Both the position numbers and the translations under genes were made by a program. Positions 1-5,520 of a DNA stretch of 5,520 nt are shown here, one piece after another. The stretch's first letter is position 1; each line of letters begins with the position of its first letter. The notes below the pieces were generated by a model, which made no database searches, was not told the DNA's origin, and saw only the letters and a program-made list of their open reading frames with translations. The stretch is from the NCBI GenBank assembly GCA_023701165.1, contig JAMPXL010000099.1, positions 1-5,520 on the forward strand. Direction: 5' to 3'. Origin of the DNA: Geothrix sp. (lineage in GTDB: Bacteria; Acidobacteriota; Holophagae; Holophagales; Holophagaceae).

Positions 1-775
1 GGCGCCCGAAGGTGAGGGTGCCGAAGAAGAGCGTGGGCCCCAGGAGGGCGGCCCGGTCCTCGGCCAGGCCGAAGGCCGCGAGGGTGGGCTTCAGGAAGCG
101 GGCCATGCAGACCTCGGCGCCCACGTAGAGGAAGATGCCCAGCACGGCGAAGAGGAAGGTGCGCTCCTTCAGCAGGGCCAGGCTGCCGGCGAGGCTGGGG
201 GGCGCCTCGGCCTGGGATTCCTCCACCTTCAGCCCCGCCACCAGGCCCAGGGCCAGCATCGTGAGGACGAAGAAGACGGGAAAGGCGCCCCGCCAGCCCA
301 GGGCGGAGAAGAGGGGGAGGATGGCCACCAGGCCCACCAGGTAGGCCGACGACGAGGAGCCCAGGCCCTTGATCCCCTGGGCCAGGGCCAGGTTCCGCGG
401 GTAGTCCCCGGCGGGGCTCACATCGCGCATGAGGGGGTTGCCCGCCACCTGGAGGAAGGTGGTGCCCACGCCCAGGGCGAAGATGCAGGCCAGCAGGACC
501 CCGAAGCGGGGCAGGGCCAGGGTGGGCACCAGGATGGCCGCGGCGTTCAGGGCCAGGCCCAGCACGAGCAGCCGCTTGCGCCCGATGCGGGCCGCCAGCA
601 GGCCCCCGGGCACGCTGAACACCGCGAAGGCGATGAAGACCGAGAAGGTGAGCAGGGTGGCCGCGGCCTGGCTGAGGTGGTACTGGCTGCGCACGCCGTC
701 GGCCATGGGGCCCATGGCATCCGCGATGCCCATGACCAGGAAGGTGAGGAACACGGGGAGGGTGCGAAGGCGCAT
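1..775 (-). CDS. FHS/FucP-like MFS sugar transporter, 3'-truncated by window edge
   Basis: Partial gene: about 258 N-terminal residues of a major facilitator superfamily permease, read from the ATG at 775; the stop lies beyond the left edge. The N-terminus enters a hydrophobic helix almost at once (LPVFLTFLVMGIADAMGPM). A loop 2-3 motif follows (GGLLAARIGRKR, roughly residues 61-72). The segment FLQVAGNPLM, with N113-P114, followed by LALAQGIKGLGSS, resembles the ANP and AQGFNGLGS signatures of the fucose:H+ symporter (FHS) family. A polar stretch near residues 180-198 (KVEESQAEAPP) fits the central cytoplasmic loop between the two six-helix halves. By family it would be an inner-membrane, proton-coupled sugar or related solute importer; the substrate cannot be named. 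GGAG lies 5 nt before the ATG and an in-frame stop lies shortly upstream, so the start is firm. It begins 40 bp after the preceding gene and may be the distal gene of that operon. Confidence 0.85.
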   Translation of the reverse strand, partial: MRLRTLPVFLTFLVMGIADAMGPMADGVRSQYHLSQAAATLLTFSVFIAFAVFSVPGGLLAARIGRKRLLVLGLALNAAAILVPTLALPRFGVLLACIFALGVGTTFLQVAGNPLMRDVSPAGDYPRNLALAQGIKGLGSSSSAYLVGLVAILPLFSALGWRGAFPVFFVLTMLALGLVAGLKVEESQAEAPPSLAGSLALLKERTFLFAVLGIFLYVGAEVCMARFLKPTLAAFGLAEDRAALLGPTLFFGTLTFGR

Positions 776-815
776 CGAGGCTCCGGGATCAGGAGGTCAT
801 CTTTGCAGAGGCGCC

Positions 816-1622
816 TCAGCACCGCGCGCAGAAATGGGGCGGGGCGGGCAGCTTGGCGAGGCCTTCCAGGGCCCGCTCCCAGGCCCGGGTGGGGCCGCGG
901 AAGGCGGTGGCTTCCAGGGTGAGGGTGCGCAGGGCGTGGAGGGGCGCGGGGTCGCCGGGCAGGGGCAGGAAGGGGATGGGCTGGCCCGTGGCGGCGCGCA
1001 GGGCGGTGCGCAGGGCGTGGGTGAGGGCCGTGGCCTCGGGCAGCACCAGGGGGGGCACGCGCAGCTCGGCGCCTTCGGGCAGGGGCACGCCGGGCCAGAG
1101 GTCGGTCTCGAAGCGTCCGGGCTCCACCTCCCGCCACTCGGGGCGGCGGAAGGTCCGCTTGCGGTCGGCCTTGTCCCAGTGCGCCAGGAAGCCCTTCAGC
1201 TCGGCCTTCTCCAGGGGGCCCATGGGCGCCTTGGCCAGGGCCGCGGGCAGGGCCCGCGCGAGGCGGCCCGGCATCCGCCGCGCCAGCATGGGCTTGCCCT
1301 CCAGCCAGGGCAGGCCCGCGTCCAGGGCCGCCACCAGGGCGCCCAGGCGGCGGCGGTGGAGGTCCAGGGCGGAAGCCAGGTCGCCACCGGGCACGGGCAC
1401 GAGGCCCAGCACGTTCACCGCCAGGCCCCGGGCGTGGACGGTGGACGCGGCCTCCAGGGGTTCCCGCAGGTCCTCCGACCGGCGTCCCAGCACCAGGACC
1501 TGGGGCAGCCCGTGGCCCAGGAGCCGCTCCACGAGGATGAGGCCGCCGCCCCCGGAAGCGCCCGGGGCGGATAGCACCGAGCCGCCCAGCTCCGCCGCGA
1601 GCTGCAGGGCCTGGGGGTTCAT
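816..1622 (-). CDS. 268-aa protein of unknown function, translationally coupled to ABC permease
   Basis: I do not recognise this family. The ATG at 1622 overlaps the permease stop in an ATGA, and a good GGAGG sits 7 nt upstream (1630-1634), so the start is well supported although the frame stays open much further upstream. The protein has no signal peptide or convincing membrane helix and is probably cytosolic. Residues 15-50 (SVLSAPGASGGGGLILVE, then VLVLGRR) superficially resemble a glycine-rich Rossmann nucleotide-binding start, but no SDR YxxxK is present, so no enzyme class is assigned. A basic, Trp-containing middle (residues 148-176, WDKADRKRTFRRPEW then FETDLWPG) and a Leu/Pro/Ala-rich C-terminal half follow. 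The last four residues are C-A-R-C, the only cysteines in the protein. The overlap implies a fixed ratio to the permease, so an accessory role for the ABC system is the best inference. Confidence 0.8.
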   Translation of the reverse strand: MNPQALQLAAELGGSVLSAPGASGGGGLILVERLLGHGLPQVLVLGRRSEDLREPLEAASTVHARGLAVNVLGLVPVPGGDLASALDLHRRRLGALVAALDAGLPWLEGKPMLARRMPGRLARALPAALAKAPMGPLEKAELKGFLAHWDKADRKRTFRRPEWREVEPGRFETDLWPGVPLPEGAELRVPPLVLPEATALTHALRTALRAATGQPIPFLPLPGDPAPLHALRTLTLEATAFRGPTRAWERALEGLAKLPAPPHFCARC

Positions 1623-3220
1623 CCGAGGGCCTCCACCAGCTTCTCCCGCCGCCGGTCCAGGGCCGCGGCCGCCGCGGGCAGCAGCCGCAGGTGGGCTGCC
1701 AGGACCAGCCCGAAGAGCAGCAGCATCCCGGGCACCAGCAGCGGGGGCGAAGCCCAGGCCAGCAGCGCGTAGACCCCGCCGAAGAGGCTGGCCCAGAGGC
1801 CGGAGGTGGCCACGCTCAGCAGCCCCAGGGCGAAGGGCAGGTTGTTGTTCTTGAGGCTGTCCATGGCCATGGGCCGCGGGGCCCAGGTGGAGGTCCACTG
1901 GCCCACGGCGGCCTGGGCCAGGAAGATGCAGCCCATGAGCAGGAGGCCGCCCAGCAGGGGGCCGGGCCCCGCGTGGTCGACGGCCAGCAGCAGGCCCGCC
2001 AGGGCCAGGGCCTGCAATCCCTGGTGGGCGGCCATGCCCAGCAGCTTCCCCTTGAGCAGATCCTCCGCCGCCACGGGCAGGAGCAGGAGGCCCTTCACCC
2101 CGTGGCGGTCCAGGCCGAACTGGTTGAACACGAAGTTGTTCCCCACCAGGGAGAGGTAGGCGAAGGCGAGGGGCACGGTCCAGAGGGGAGTTGCCTTGAC
2201 CTGGGCGAAGGGCCCCTTCAGCAGCACCACGGTCATGAGGGGCATCAGGAAGGCGAAGCGGCCCAGGTGGCTGCGCATGAGGGTCTGGAAGTGGAGCCGG
2301 CCGATGCCTTCGGCGGGATGGCGGAAGGTCCACAGGCGGTCCGGCCCGCGGGTCGCCGGCGAGGCCGTGGTGCCGTTCGCTTCCCGCGCCATGAGCCGGG
2401 CCCCCAGCCCCATCACCAGCGCCAGCAGGCCCAGGGGATAGAGGTGCAGGGCCAGGGCCGCGCCCCACTGGCCCTGCTGTGCCTTCGCCAGGCTCCGGGC
2501 GGCGGCGTGGGTGGGCAGGGCTTCCAGCACCCGGGCGGCGCCCCGGCCCAGGGCCTGGACCTGCTGGGCCTGGGCGCCGCGCAGGGGGCCGCTGGGCCTG
2601 CCTTCGCGGCGCTGGGGCAGGGCCGGAGACATCAGGGCCGAGCCCAGCCAGGCCAGGATGGCCAGGCCCACCAGGGCCGCGCGCAGGCGCTTCACCAGGG
2701 CCGAGGCCAGGCCGCCCATCAGCAGCTGGAGGGCCAGCAGCATCAGCAGCGTTTCGAGCAGCAGCAGGGGCACCAGGGGCAGGGTCCAGGGGGCCGCCGC
2801 GCCGATGCCCAGCAGCAGTCCGGCCAGGGCCAGGCCCATGGTCAGCGGCAGCAGGTCCGCCAGGCCCGCCGTCAGTTCAGCCAGATAGAGGGTGCGCAGC
2901 CGCAGGGGGAAGCCCCGGTAGCTTTCCCAGGCCAGCTCGCGGGCGCCGCCCAGCAGGCCGCCCAGGAGGCCGCCGCCGAAACTGAAGAAGGCCAGGAGGG
3001 CGCCCAGGATCGTGGCGGCGACGGGGCGCTCCAGGCGGCTGCCCAGCAGCCACCCCAGGGCGCCCCCGCCCAGGAGCAGGCCCAGGGCCCCGAGGCCCGA
3101 GAGCACCACCACCACCAGCGCCAGGGCCCAGGCCCCCTGCCGGCCCATCTCCCGGACCGAGCGGTTCCAGGTGGTCTGCCCGTGGGCCGCCAGCAGCGCG
3201 CGGAAGGGGCTCACAGCCAC
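1619..3220 (-). CDS. ABC-2-type transporter permease (large polytopic membrane subunit)
   Basis: A 533-aa, strongly hydrophobic protein with roughly ten or more predicted membrane segments. Clear ones are near residues 29-52, a paired glycine-rich segment at about 54-92 (including GGGLLGGLLGG), 119-175, 185-200, 256-272, a cluster at 330-360, and several in the last 150 residues. A charged stretch at about 200-255 separates the two halves. The block NNFVFNQFGLDRHGVKG (361-377), followed by LPVAAEDLLKGKLLG, matches the N/F/G...P-x-x...GK pattern seen in ABC-2-like export permeases. Paired with the adjacent ATPase it should form an inner-membrane ABC system; its substrate is unknown. The chosen GTG start at 3220 has AGAGG 7 nt upstream and overlaps the ATPase end by 10 bp. 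A second GTG at 3214 would give an exact GTGA overlap but with a 13-nt spacing to that AGAGG. The stop overlaps the next start (ATGA). Confidence 0.88.
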   Translation of the reverse strand: MAVSPFRALLAAHGQTTWNRSVREMGRQGAWALALVVVVLSGLGALGLLLGGGALGWLLGSRLERPVAATILGALLAFFSFGGGLLGGLLGGARELAWESYRGFPLRLRTLYLAELTAGLADLLPLTMGLALAGLLLGIGAAAPWTLPLVPLLLLETLLMLLALQLLMGGLASALVKRLRAALVGLAILAWLGSALMSPALPQRREGRPSGPLRGAQAQQVQALGRGAARVLEALPTHAAARSLAKAQQGQWGAALALHLYPLGLLALVMGLGARLMAREANGTTASPATRGPDRLWTFRHPAEGIGRLHFQTLMRSHLGRFAFLMPLMTVVLLKGPFAQVKATPLWTVPLAFAYLSLVGNNFVFNQFGLDRHGVKGLLLLPVAAEDLLKGKLLGMAAHQGLQALALAGLLLAVDHAGPGPLLGGLLLMGCIFLAQAAVGQWTSTWAPRPMAMDSLKNNNLPFALGLLSVATSGLWASLFGGVYALLAWASPPLLVPGMLLLFGLVLAAHLRLLPAAAAALDRRREKLVEALG

Positions 3221-3957
3221 GACAGCGCCTCTTTCTGGGGGCCGCCCACCAGATCCACAAACAGCTGCTCGAGGCTTTCGCCGCCCTGGCGGAGATCGTC
3301 GAGGGAGCCGAAGCCCTTGAGCCGCCCCTCGTCCAGGATGGCGATGAGGGGGCAGAGCCTTTCCACCACCTCGAGGATGTGGCTGGTGAGGACCAGGGTC
3401 ACGCCGCGCTGCTGCAGGTTGTTCAGGATGTCCTTGATGGTGCGGCTGGTGACGGGATCGATGCCTTCGAAGGGCTCGTCCAGGAACAGGATCCTGGGGC
3501 CGTGGAGCAGCGCTGCGCAGAGGGCGGCCTTCTTCTTCATGCCGAAGCTGTAGTCCGCGATGAGCGTGTTGGGACCGGGGGCCAGGTCCAGGGTGTCGAA
3601 CAGCTCCGCCCGGCGGCGGTCGATGAGCGCGTCCTCCAGGCCGTACATGCGCCCCACGAAGCGCAGGTACTGGGGGCCCGTGAGCATGTCCAGCAGGGCC
3701 ATATCCTCGGGCATGGCGCCGATCTGGCGCTTCACGGCGAGGGGATCGGCCTCCAGGTCCATTCCCAGCACGCGGATGCGGCCGGAGGTGGGCTTCAGCA
3801 GGCCCGTGACCATCTTCAGCGTGGTGGATTTCCCGGCCCCGTTGCGGCCCAGCAGGCCCAGGAAGGTGCCGGGCTCCAGCGCCAGGCTGAGGCCCTCCAC
3901 GGCGGTCTTGTCGCCGAAGCGCTTGGTGAGGTCCACGAGTTCCAGGGCGTAGGTCAT
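3211..3957 (-). CDS. ABC transporter ATP-binding protein
   Basis: A complete 248-aa nucleotide-binding subunit. Motifs in order: Walker A GRNGAGKST (37-45); Q-loop region IGAMPED (79-85) with Glu at the usual Gln position, as is common in ABC-2-type exporters; signature YSFGMKKK (136-143), a weak variant of LSGGQ; Walker B ILFLDE (156-161) with the presumed catalytic Glu161; D-loop GID (165-167); H-loop His193 in LTSHILE. It hydrolyses ATP at the cytoplasmic face to drive the partner permease encoded immediately downstream, which it overlaps by 10 bp. The ATG at 3957 overlaps the stop of the RHH gene as ATGA, with GAAAGG 7 nt upstream (3965-3970), so translation is probably coupled. The sequence resembles CcmA/NatA-style ATPases of ABC-2 systems; the transported substrate cannot be inferred. 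Length and motifs are intact. Confidence 0.96.
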   Translation of the reverse strand: MTYALELVDLTKRFGDKTAVEGLSLALEPGTFLGLLGRNGAGKSTTLKMVTGLLKPTSGRIRVLGMDLEADPLAVKRQIGAMPEDMALLDMLTGPQYLRFVGRMYGLEDALIDRRRAELFDTLDLAPGPNTLIADYSFGMKKKAALCAALLHGPRILFLDEPFEGIDPVTSRTIKDILNNLQQRGVTLVLTSHILEVVERLCPLIAILDEGRLKGFGSLDDLRQGGESLEQLFVDLVGGPQKEALSWL

Positions 3958-4133
3958 TCCGATGCCTTTCGGGGGGGCTTGGGCGCCTTCAGCCGGCCCT
4001 CGCGCTGGAGGGCCTGGCGCAGCAGGTACTCGATCTGGCCGTTGAGGCTGCGCATCTCCTCGTCGGCCCAGCGCTGGAGGGCTTCCAGCAGCGCCGGGTC
4101 CGTGCGGAGGAGGAAGGGCTTGCGCTCGGCCAT
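3954..4133 (-). CDS. Arc-like ribbon-helix-helix DNA-binding protein
   Basis: A small 59-aa gene, easily missed by length cutoffs. The protein starts MAERKPFLLRTDPALLEALQ and contains RSLNGQIEYLLRQAL (28-42). This fits the RHH fold: a beta strand at about 4-10 (KPFLLR) that would contact DNA bases as a dimer, helix A at about 12-27, a turn with the RS-N pattern, and helix B at about 31-45. The RSLNxQIEYLLR segment is typical of Arc-family small regulators. The tail (46-59) is basic and proline-rich, probably disordered. It begins 6 bp after the SPFH stop, with a modest AAGG 4 nt before the ATG, and its stop overlaps the ATPase ATG (ATGA). Likely a transcriptional repressor of its own operon through the inverted repeat at 5027-5048. 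No toxin gene is adjacent, so a toxin-antitoxin role is not supported. Confidence 0.9.
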   Translation of the reverse strand: MAERKPFLLRTDPALLEALQRWADEEMRSLNGQIEYLLRQALQREGRLKAPKPPRKASE

Positions 4134-4139
4134 GGGACC

Positions 4140-5009
4140 TTAATGGTAGAGGGTTCCGGCGTTCACCACCGGGCTGGCGGCGCGCTCACTGCAGAGCACC
4201 ACCAGCAGGTTGGAGACCATGGCGGCCTTGCGCTCCTCGTCGAGCTGCACGGTGTTCTTCTCGGCCAGCATCTCCAGGGCCATCTCCACCATGCCCACGG
4301 CGCCCTCCACGATCTTCTGGCGGGCGGCGATGATGGCGCTGGCCTGTTGGCGCTGCAGCATGGCCTGGGCGATCTCGGGGGCATAGGCCAGGTGGCTGAT
4401 GCGGGCGCCCTGCACCTCCACGCCCGCCTGGGCCAGCACGCGCTGCAGTTCGAGCTTGAGCTTGGCGGCCACCTCGTCCGTGCTGCCGCGCAGGGAGAGC
4501 TGACCGGCTTCGTGGGCGTCGTAGGGGAAGTGGGAGGCCAGGGCCCGCAGGGCGGCCTCGCTCTGCACCGTCACATACTTCTCGCAGTCCTCCACCTCGA
4601 AGAGGGCCTCGGCGGTGTCCACCACGCGCCATACGATGATGGCGGCGATCTCCACGGGGTTGCCGTCCTGGTCGTTCACCTTCAGGCGCTGGCTCTCGAA
4701 GCTGCGGACCTTGGTGCTGATCTTCCGCTTGCTGAGGAAGGGGTTGGCCCAGGCCATGCCCTCCTGGCGCACGGTGCCGCGGTAGTCGCCGAAGAGCTGC
4801 AGCGCCACGGCCTCGTTGGGGTTCACCACGAAGAGGCCCGACAGGGTGAAGACGCCCGCGACGATCACCGGCACGGTGTAGGCCAGGCGGGAGGGATCCA
4901 CTGCCGCGAGGGCCTGGATGCTGAGGCCGATGGCCCCGAGGGTGGCCAGCAGGGCCAGGAGCAGGATGGGCAGCCCGGGAAGGGCGAAAGCGGTGCGTTC
5001 CTTGAGCAC
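4140..5009 (-). CDS. SPFH/band-7 (stomatin/prohibitin-like) membrane protein
   Basis: A 289-aa protein from the GTG at 5009. Two N-terminal membrane helices (about 13-36, [18 protein letters not shown]; 44-62, [19 protein letters not shown]) lead straight into an SPFH domain beginning [18 protein letters not shown] (63-80). The domain continues with GMAWANPF, strand-rich [19 protein letters not shown], and [21 protein letters not shown], ending near residue 210 ([18 protein letters not shown]). An Ala/Gln-rich helix (about 214-252) fits the C-terminal coiled region used for oligomerisation. SPFH proteins form large membrane-bound rings or microdomains and often modulate proteases, transporters or lipid organisation; the role here is unproven. 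Start choice: GGAGG at 5015-5019 sits 5 nt before this GTG, whereas the in-frame ATG at 5021 has no Shine-Dalgarno and overlaps it; using that ATG would add four residues. It is the first gene of the operon, and the RHH gene follows after 6 bp. Confidence 0.92.
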   Translation of the reverse strand: MLKERTAFALPGLPILLLALLATLGAIGLSIQALAAVDPSRLAYTVPVIVAGVFTLSGLFVVNPNEAVALQLFGDYRGTVRQEGMAWANPFLSKRKISTKVRSFESQRLKVNDQDGNPVEIAAIIVWRVVDTAEALFEVEDCEKYVTVQSEAALRALASHFPYDAHEAGQLSLRGSTDEVAAKLKLELQRVLAQAGVEVQGARISHLAYAPEIAQAMLQRQQASAIIAARQKIVEGAVGMVEMALEMLAEKNTVQLDEERKAAMVSNLLVVLCSERAASPVVNAGTLYH

Positions 5010-5014
5010 GGGAA

Positions 5015-5019
5015 CCTCC
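5015..5019 (-). promoter_or_regulatory. Ribosome binding site deciding the SPFH start
   Basis: On the minus strand GGAGG is followed by TTCCC and then GTG at 5009, an optimal 5-nt spacing. The alternative ATG at 5021 shares its G with this GGAGG and is preceded only by TTGATCGCCC, which lacks any purine-rich pairing site. The GTG is therefore preferred as the start codon. Confidence 0.6.
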
Positions 5020-5026
5020 ATGGGCG

Positions 5027-5048
5027 ATCAATGTGATATCACTTTGAT
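5027..5048. promoter_or_regulatory. 22-bp inverted repeat, candidate RHH operator
   Basis: On the minus strand the site reads ATCAAAGTGAT immediately followed by ATCACATTGAT. As a whole it is an inverted repeat matching at 20 of 22 positions: a perfect 10-bp GTGATATCAC core at 5033-5042, one T/T mismatch pair (5032 and 5043), then ATCAA/TTGAT arms. It can also be read as two tandem 11-bp units of ATCA-N3-TGAT. Ribbon-helix-helix repressors typically bind such short repeats as cooperating dimers, one per DNA turn. It is AT-rich in an otherwise GC-rich region and lies directly upstream of the SPFH gene, overlapping its presumed promoter. Binding by the RHH protein encoded at 3954-4133 is an inference. 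Confidence 0.7.
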
Positions 5049-5058
5049 GTCGCGTCAA
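5030..5058 (-). promoter_or_regulatory. Possible sigma70-type promoter for the SPFH operon
   Basis: On the minus strand TTGACG (5058-5053) matches the -35 consensus well. CACATT (5035-5030), a poor -10 with 3 of 6 matches, follows after 17 bp. This would start transcription around 5023, just ahead of the GGAGG at 5019-5015 and the GTG at 5009. The inverted repeat at 5027-5048 would cover the spacer and -10, consistent with repression by occlusion. The weak -10 keeps confidence low. Confidence 0.35.
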
Positions 5059-5119
5059 CCCCCCTCGAATCGACGGATCCGCCGGGGGCGAACCGCCTAT
5101 GCTGGTCCGGGAGGACAGC

Positions 5120-5520
5120 ATGGATCTCGGCATTCGCGGCAAGGTGGCCATGGTGGCGGCGGGCAGCAAGGGGTTGGGGCGGGCGGCGGCCCTGGCCCTG
5201 GCGGCGGAGGGCTGCGCCGTGTCGGTGTGCGGGCGGAGCGCGGATTCCCTGGCCGCCGTGAAGGCGGAGCTGGAGGCCCTGGGCGTGGCCGCCCTGGCGG
5301 TGCCGGCGGATGTCTCCAAGGCCGAGGATCTGGCCCGCTGGCACCAGGCCACGGAAGCGGCCCTGGGGCCTGTGCAGATCCTCGTCACCAACACCGGCGG
5401 GCCCAAGGCGGCCACCTTCGACGGGCTGTCGGACGCCGACTGGGCCGACGGGGTGGACTCCACCCTCATGAACGTGGTGCGCCTCACGCGCCTGGTGCTG
5501 CCGGGCATGAAGGCCGCGCA
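5120..5520 (+). CDS. Short-chain dehydrogenase/reductase (SDR), 3'-truncated by window edge
   Basis: A partial gene: 133 N-terminal codons of a classical-type SDR oxidoreductase open at the right edge. The ATG at 5120 has GGAGG 5 nt upstream. The Rossmann fold starts KVAMVAAGSKGLGRAAA (8-24); its Gly-rich turn G15-S-K-G-L-G20 lacks the usual preceding Thr. Arg39 after strand 2 (SVCGRS) suggests NADP(H) preference, Asp64 (PADVS) is the adenine-contacting Asp, and the NNAG motif appears as N91-T-G-G. GPVQILVTN and LVLPGM are also SDR hallmarks. The NTGG...W...TLMNVVRL pattern resembles an SDR subgroup often named FabG-like or 3-oxoacyl-ACP reductase-like, but a substrate cannot be assigned. The catalytic Ser/Tyr/Lys lie beyond the window. 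It is transcribed divergently from the SPFH operon and shares the 98-bp intergenic region holding the candidate operator. Confidence 0.92.
   Translation, partial: MDLGIRGKVAMVAAGSKGLGRAAALALAAEGCAVSVCGRSADSLAAVKAELEALGVAALAVPADVSKAEDLARWHQATEAALGPVQILVTNTGGPKAATFDGLSDADWADGVDSTLMNVVRLTRLVLPGMKAA

Noticed and set aside
808..817. Perfect 10-bp palindrome GAGGCGCCTC at the end of the 268-aa gene, considered as a terminator
   Set aside because: It has no loop, no U-run follows on the minus strand, and it is short enough to arise by chance in GC-rich DNA.
429..1574. 381-aa plus-strand open frame across the MFS and 268-aa genes
   Set aside because: It is antisense to two supported genes and gives a low-complexity Gly/Gln/Arg protein with no recognisable domain.
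1623..2468. N-terminal extension of the 268-aa protein by about 280 residues
   Set aside because: This part of the open frame lies inside the permease in another frame and is low-complexity Pro/Gly/Arg. The ATG at 1622 has an ideal GGAGG and an ATGA overlap.
1691..3553. 620-aa plus-strand open frame, Gln/Gly/Ala-rich
   Set aside because: It is antisense to the permease and ATPase, which have full domain motifs. Its low-complexity Q/G/A/H composition is typical of reading a GC-rich gene backwards.
3954..4133. RHH protein as antitoxin of a toxin-antitoxin pair
   Set aside because: Both immediate neighbours are identified (SPFH protein and ABC ATPase) and neither is a toxin, so only a regulator call is supported.
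4143..5036. 297-aa His/Gly/Leu-rich plus-strand open frame
   Set aside because: It is the exact antisense of the SPFH gene; the His-rich composition comes from complementary codons of the real protein.
5098..5103. TATGCT as a -10 element for the SDR gene
   Set aside because: It matches 4 of 6 consensus bases and is sensibly placed about 17 bp before the ATG, but no credible -35 lies 16-18 bp upstream (GGATCC-like), so a promoter is not claimed.
4186..5508. 440-aa minus-strand open frame spanning SPFH, the intergenic region and the SDR gene
   Set aside because: It is out of frame with SPFH and antisense to the SDR. The peptide is Arg/Pro/Ala/Gly-rich with no motif, while both real genes carry clear family signatures.

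Overview
The window is a strongly GC-rich bacterial segment with G or C at most third codon positions and very little non-coding DNA. Nothing in it fixes the taxon. The composition and gene style would suit a high-GC group such as Acidobacteriota (Holophaga/Geothrix-like) or some Proteobacteria, but that is only an impression. Every base except 98 bp at 5022-5119 and a 40-bp gap at 776-815 lies in or directly between genes. No RNA gene, mobile element, CRISPR array or rho-independent terminator could be supported.

About 5.0 kb on the minus strand forms one tightly packed, probably co-transcribed series. In transcription order it is: a membrane-anchored SPFH/band-7 protein (5009 to 4140); after 6 bp, a 59-aa Arc-like ribbon-helix-helix DNA-binding protein (4133 to 3954); by ATGA overlap, an ABC transporter ATPase (3957 to 3211); by a 10-bp overlap, a large polytopic ABC-2-type permease (3220 to 1619); by another ATGA overlap, a 268-aa protein of unknown function ending in a C-A-R-C motif (1622 to 816); and after 40 bp, an FHS/FucP-like major facilitator sugar transporter that runs off the left edge (775 to 1). 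A short-chain dehydrogenase/reductase is divergently transcribed on the plus strand from 5120 and runs off the right edge.

The 98-bp divergent intergenic region carries a near-perfect 22-bp inverted repeat (5027-5048). It can be read as two tandem 11-bp units of the form ATCA-N3-TGAT, the arrangement expected of a ribbon-helix-helix operator. The simplest model is that the small RHH protein binds this site and autoregulates the SPFH-RHH-ABC operon, possibly also affecting the divergent SDR gene. The ATPase and permease look like an export-type or membrane-modifying ABC system, and the SPFH protein could organise it in a membrane microdomain. The substrate cannot be read from the sequence. The overlaps support coordinated expression of SPFH, RHH, ATPase, permease and the 268-aa protein. 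Membership of the MFS gene in the same functional unit is less certain.
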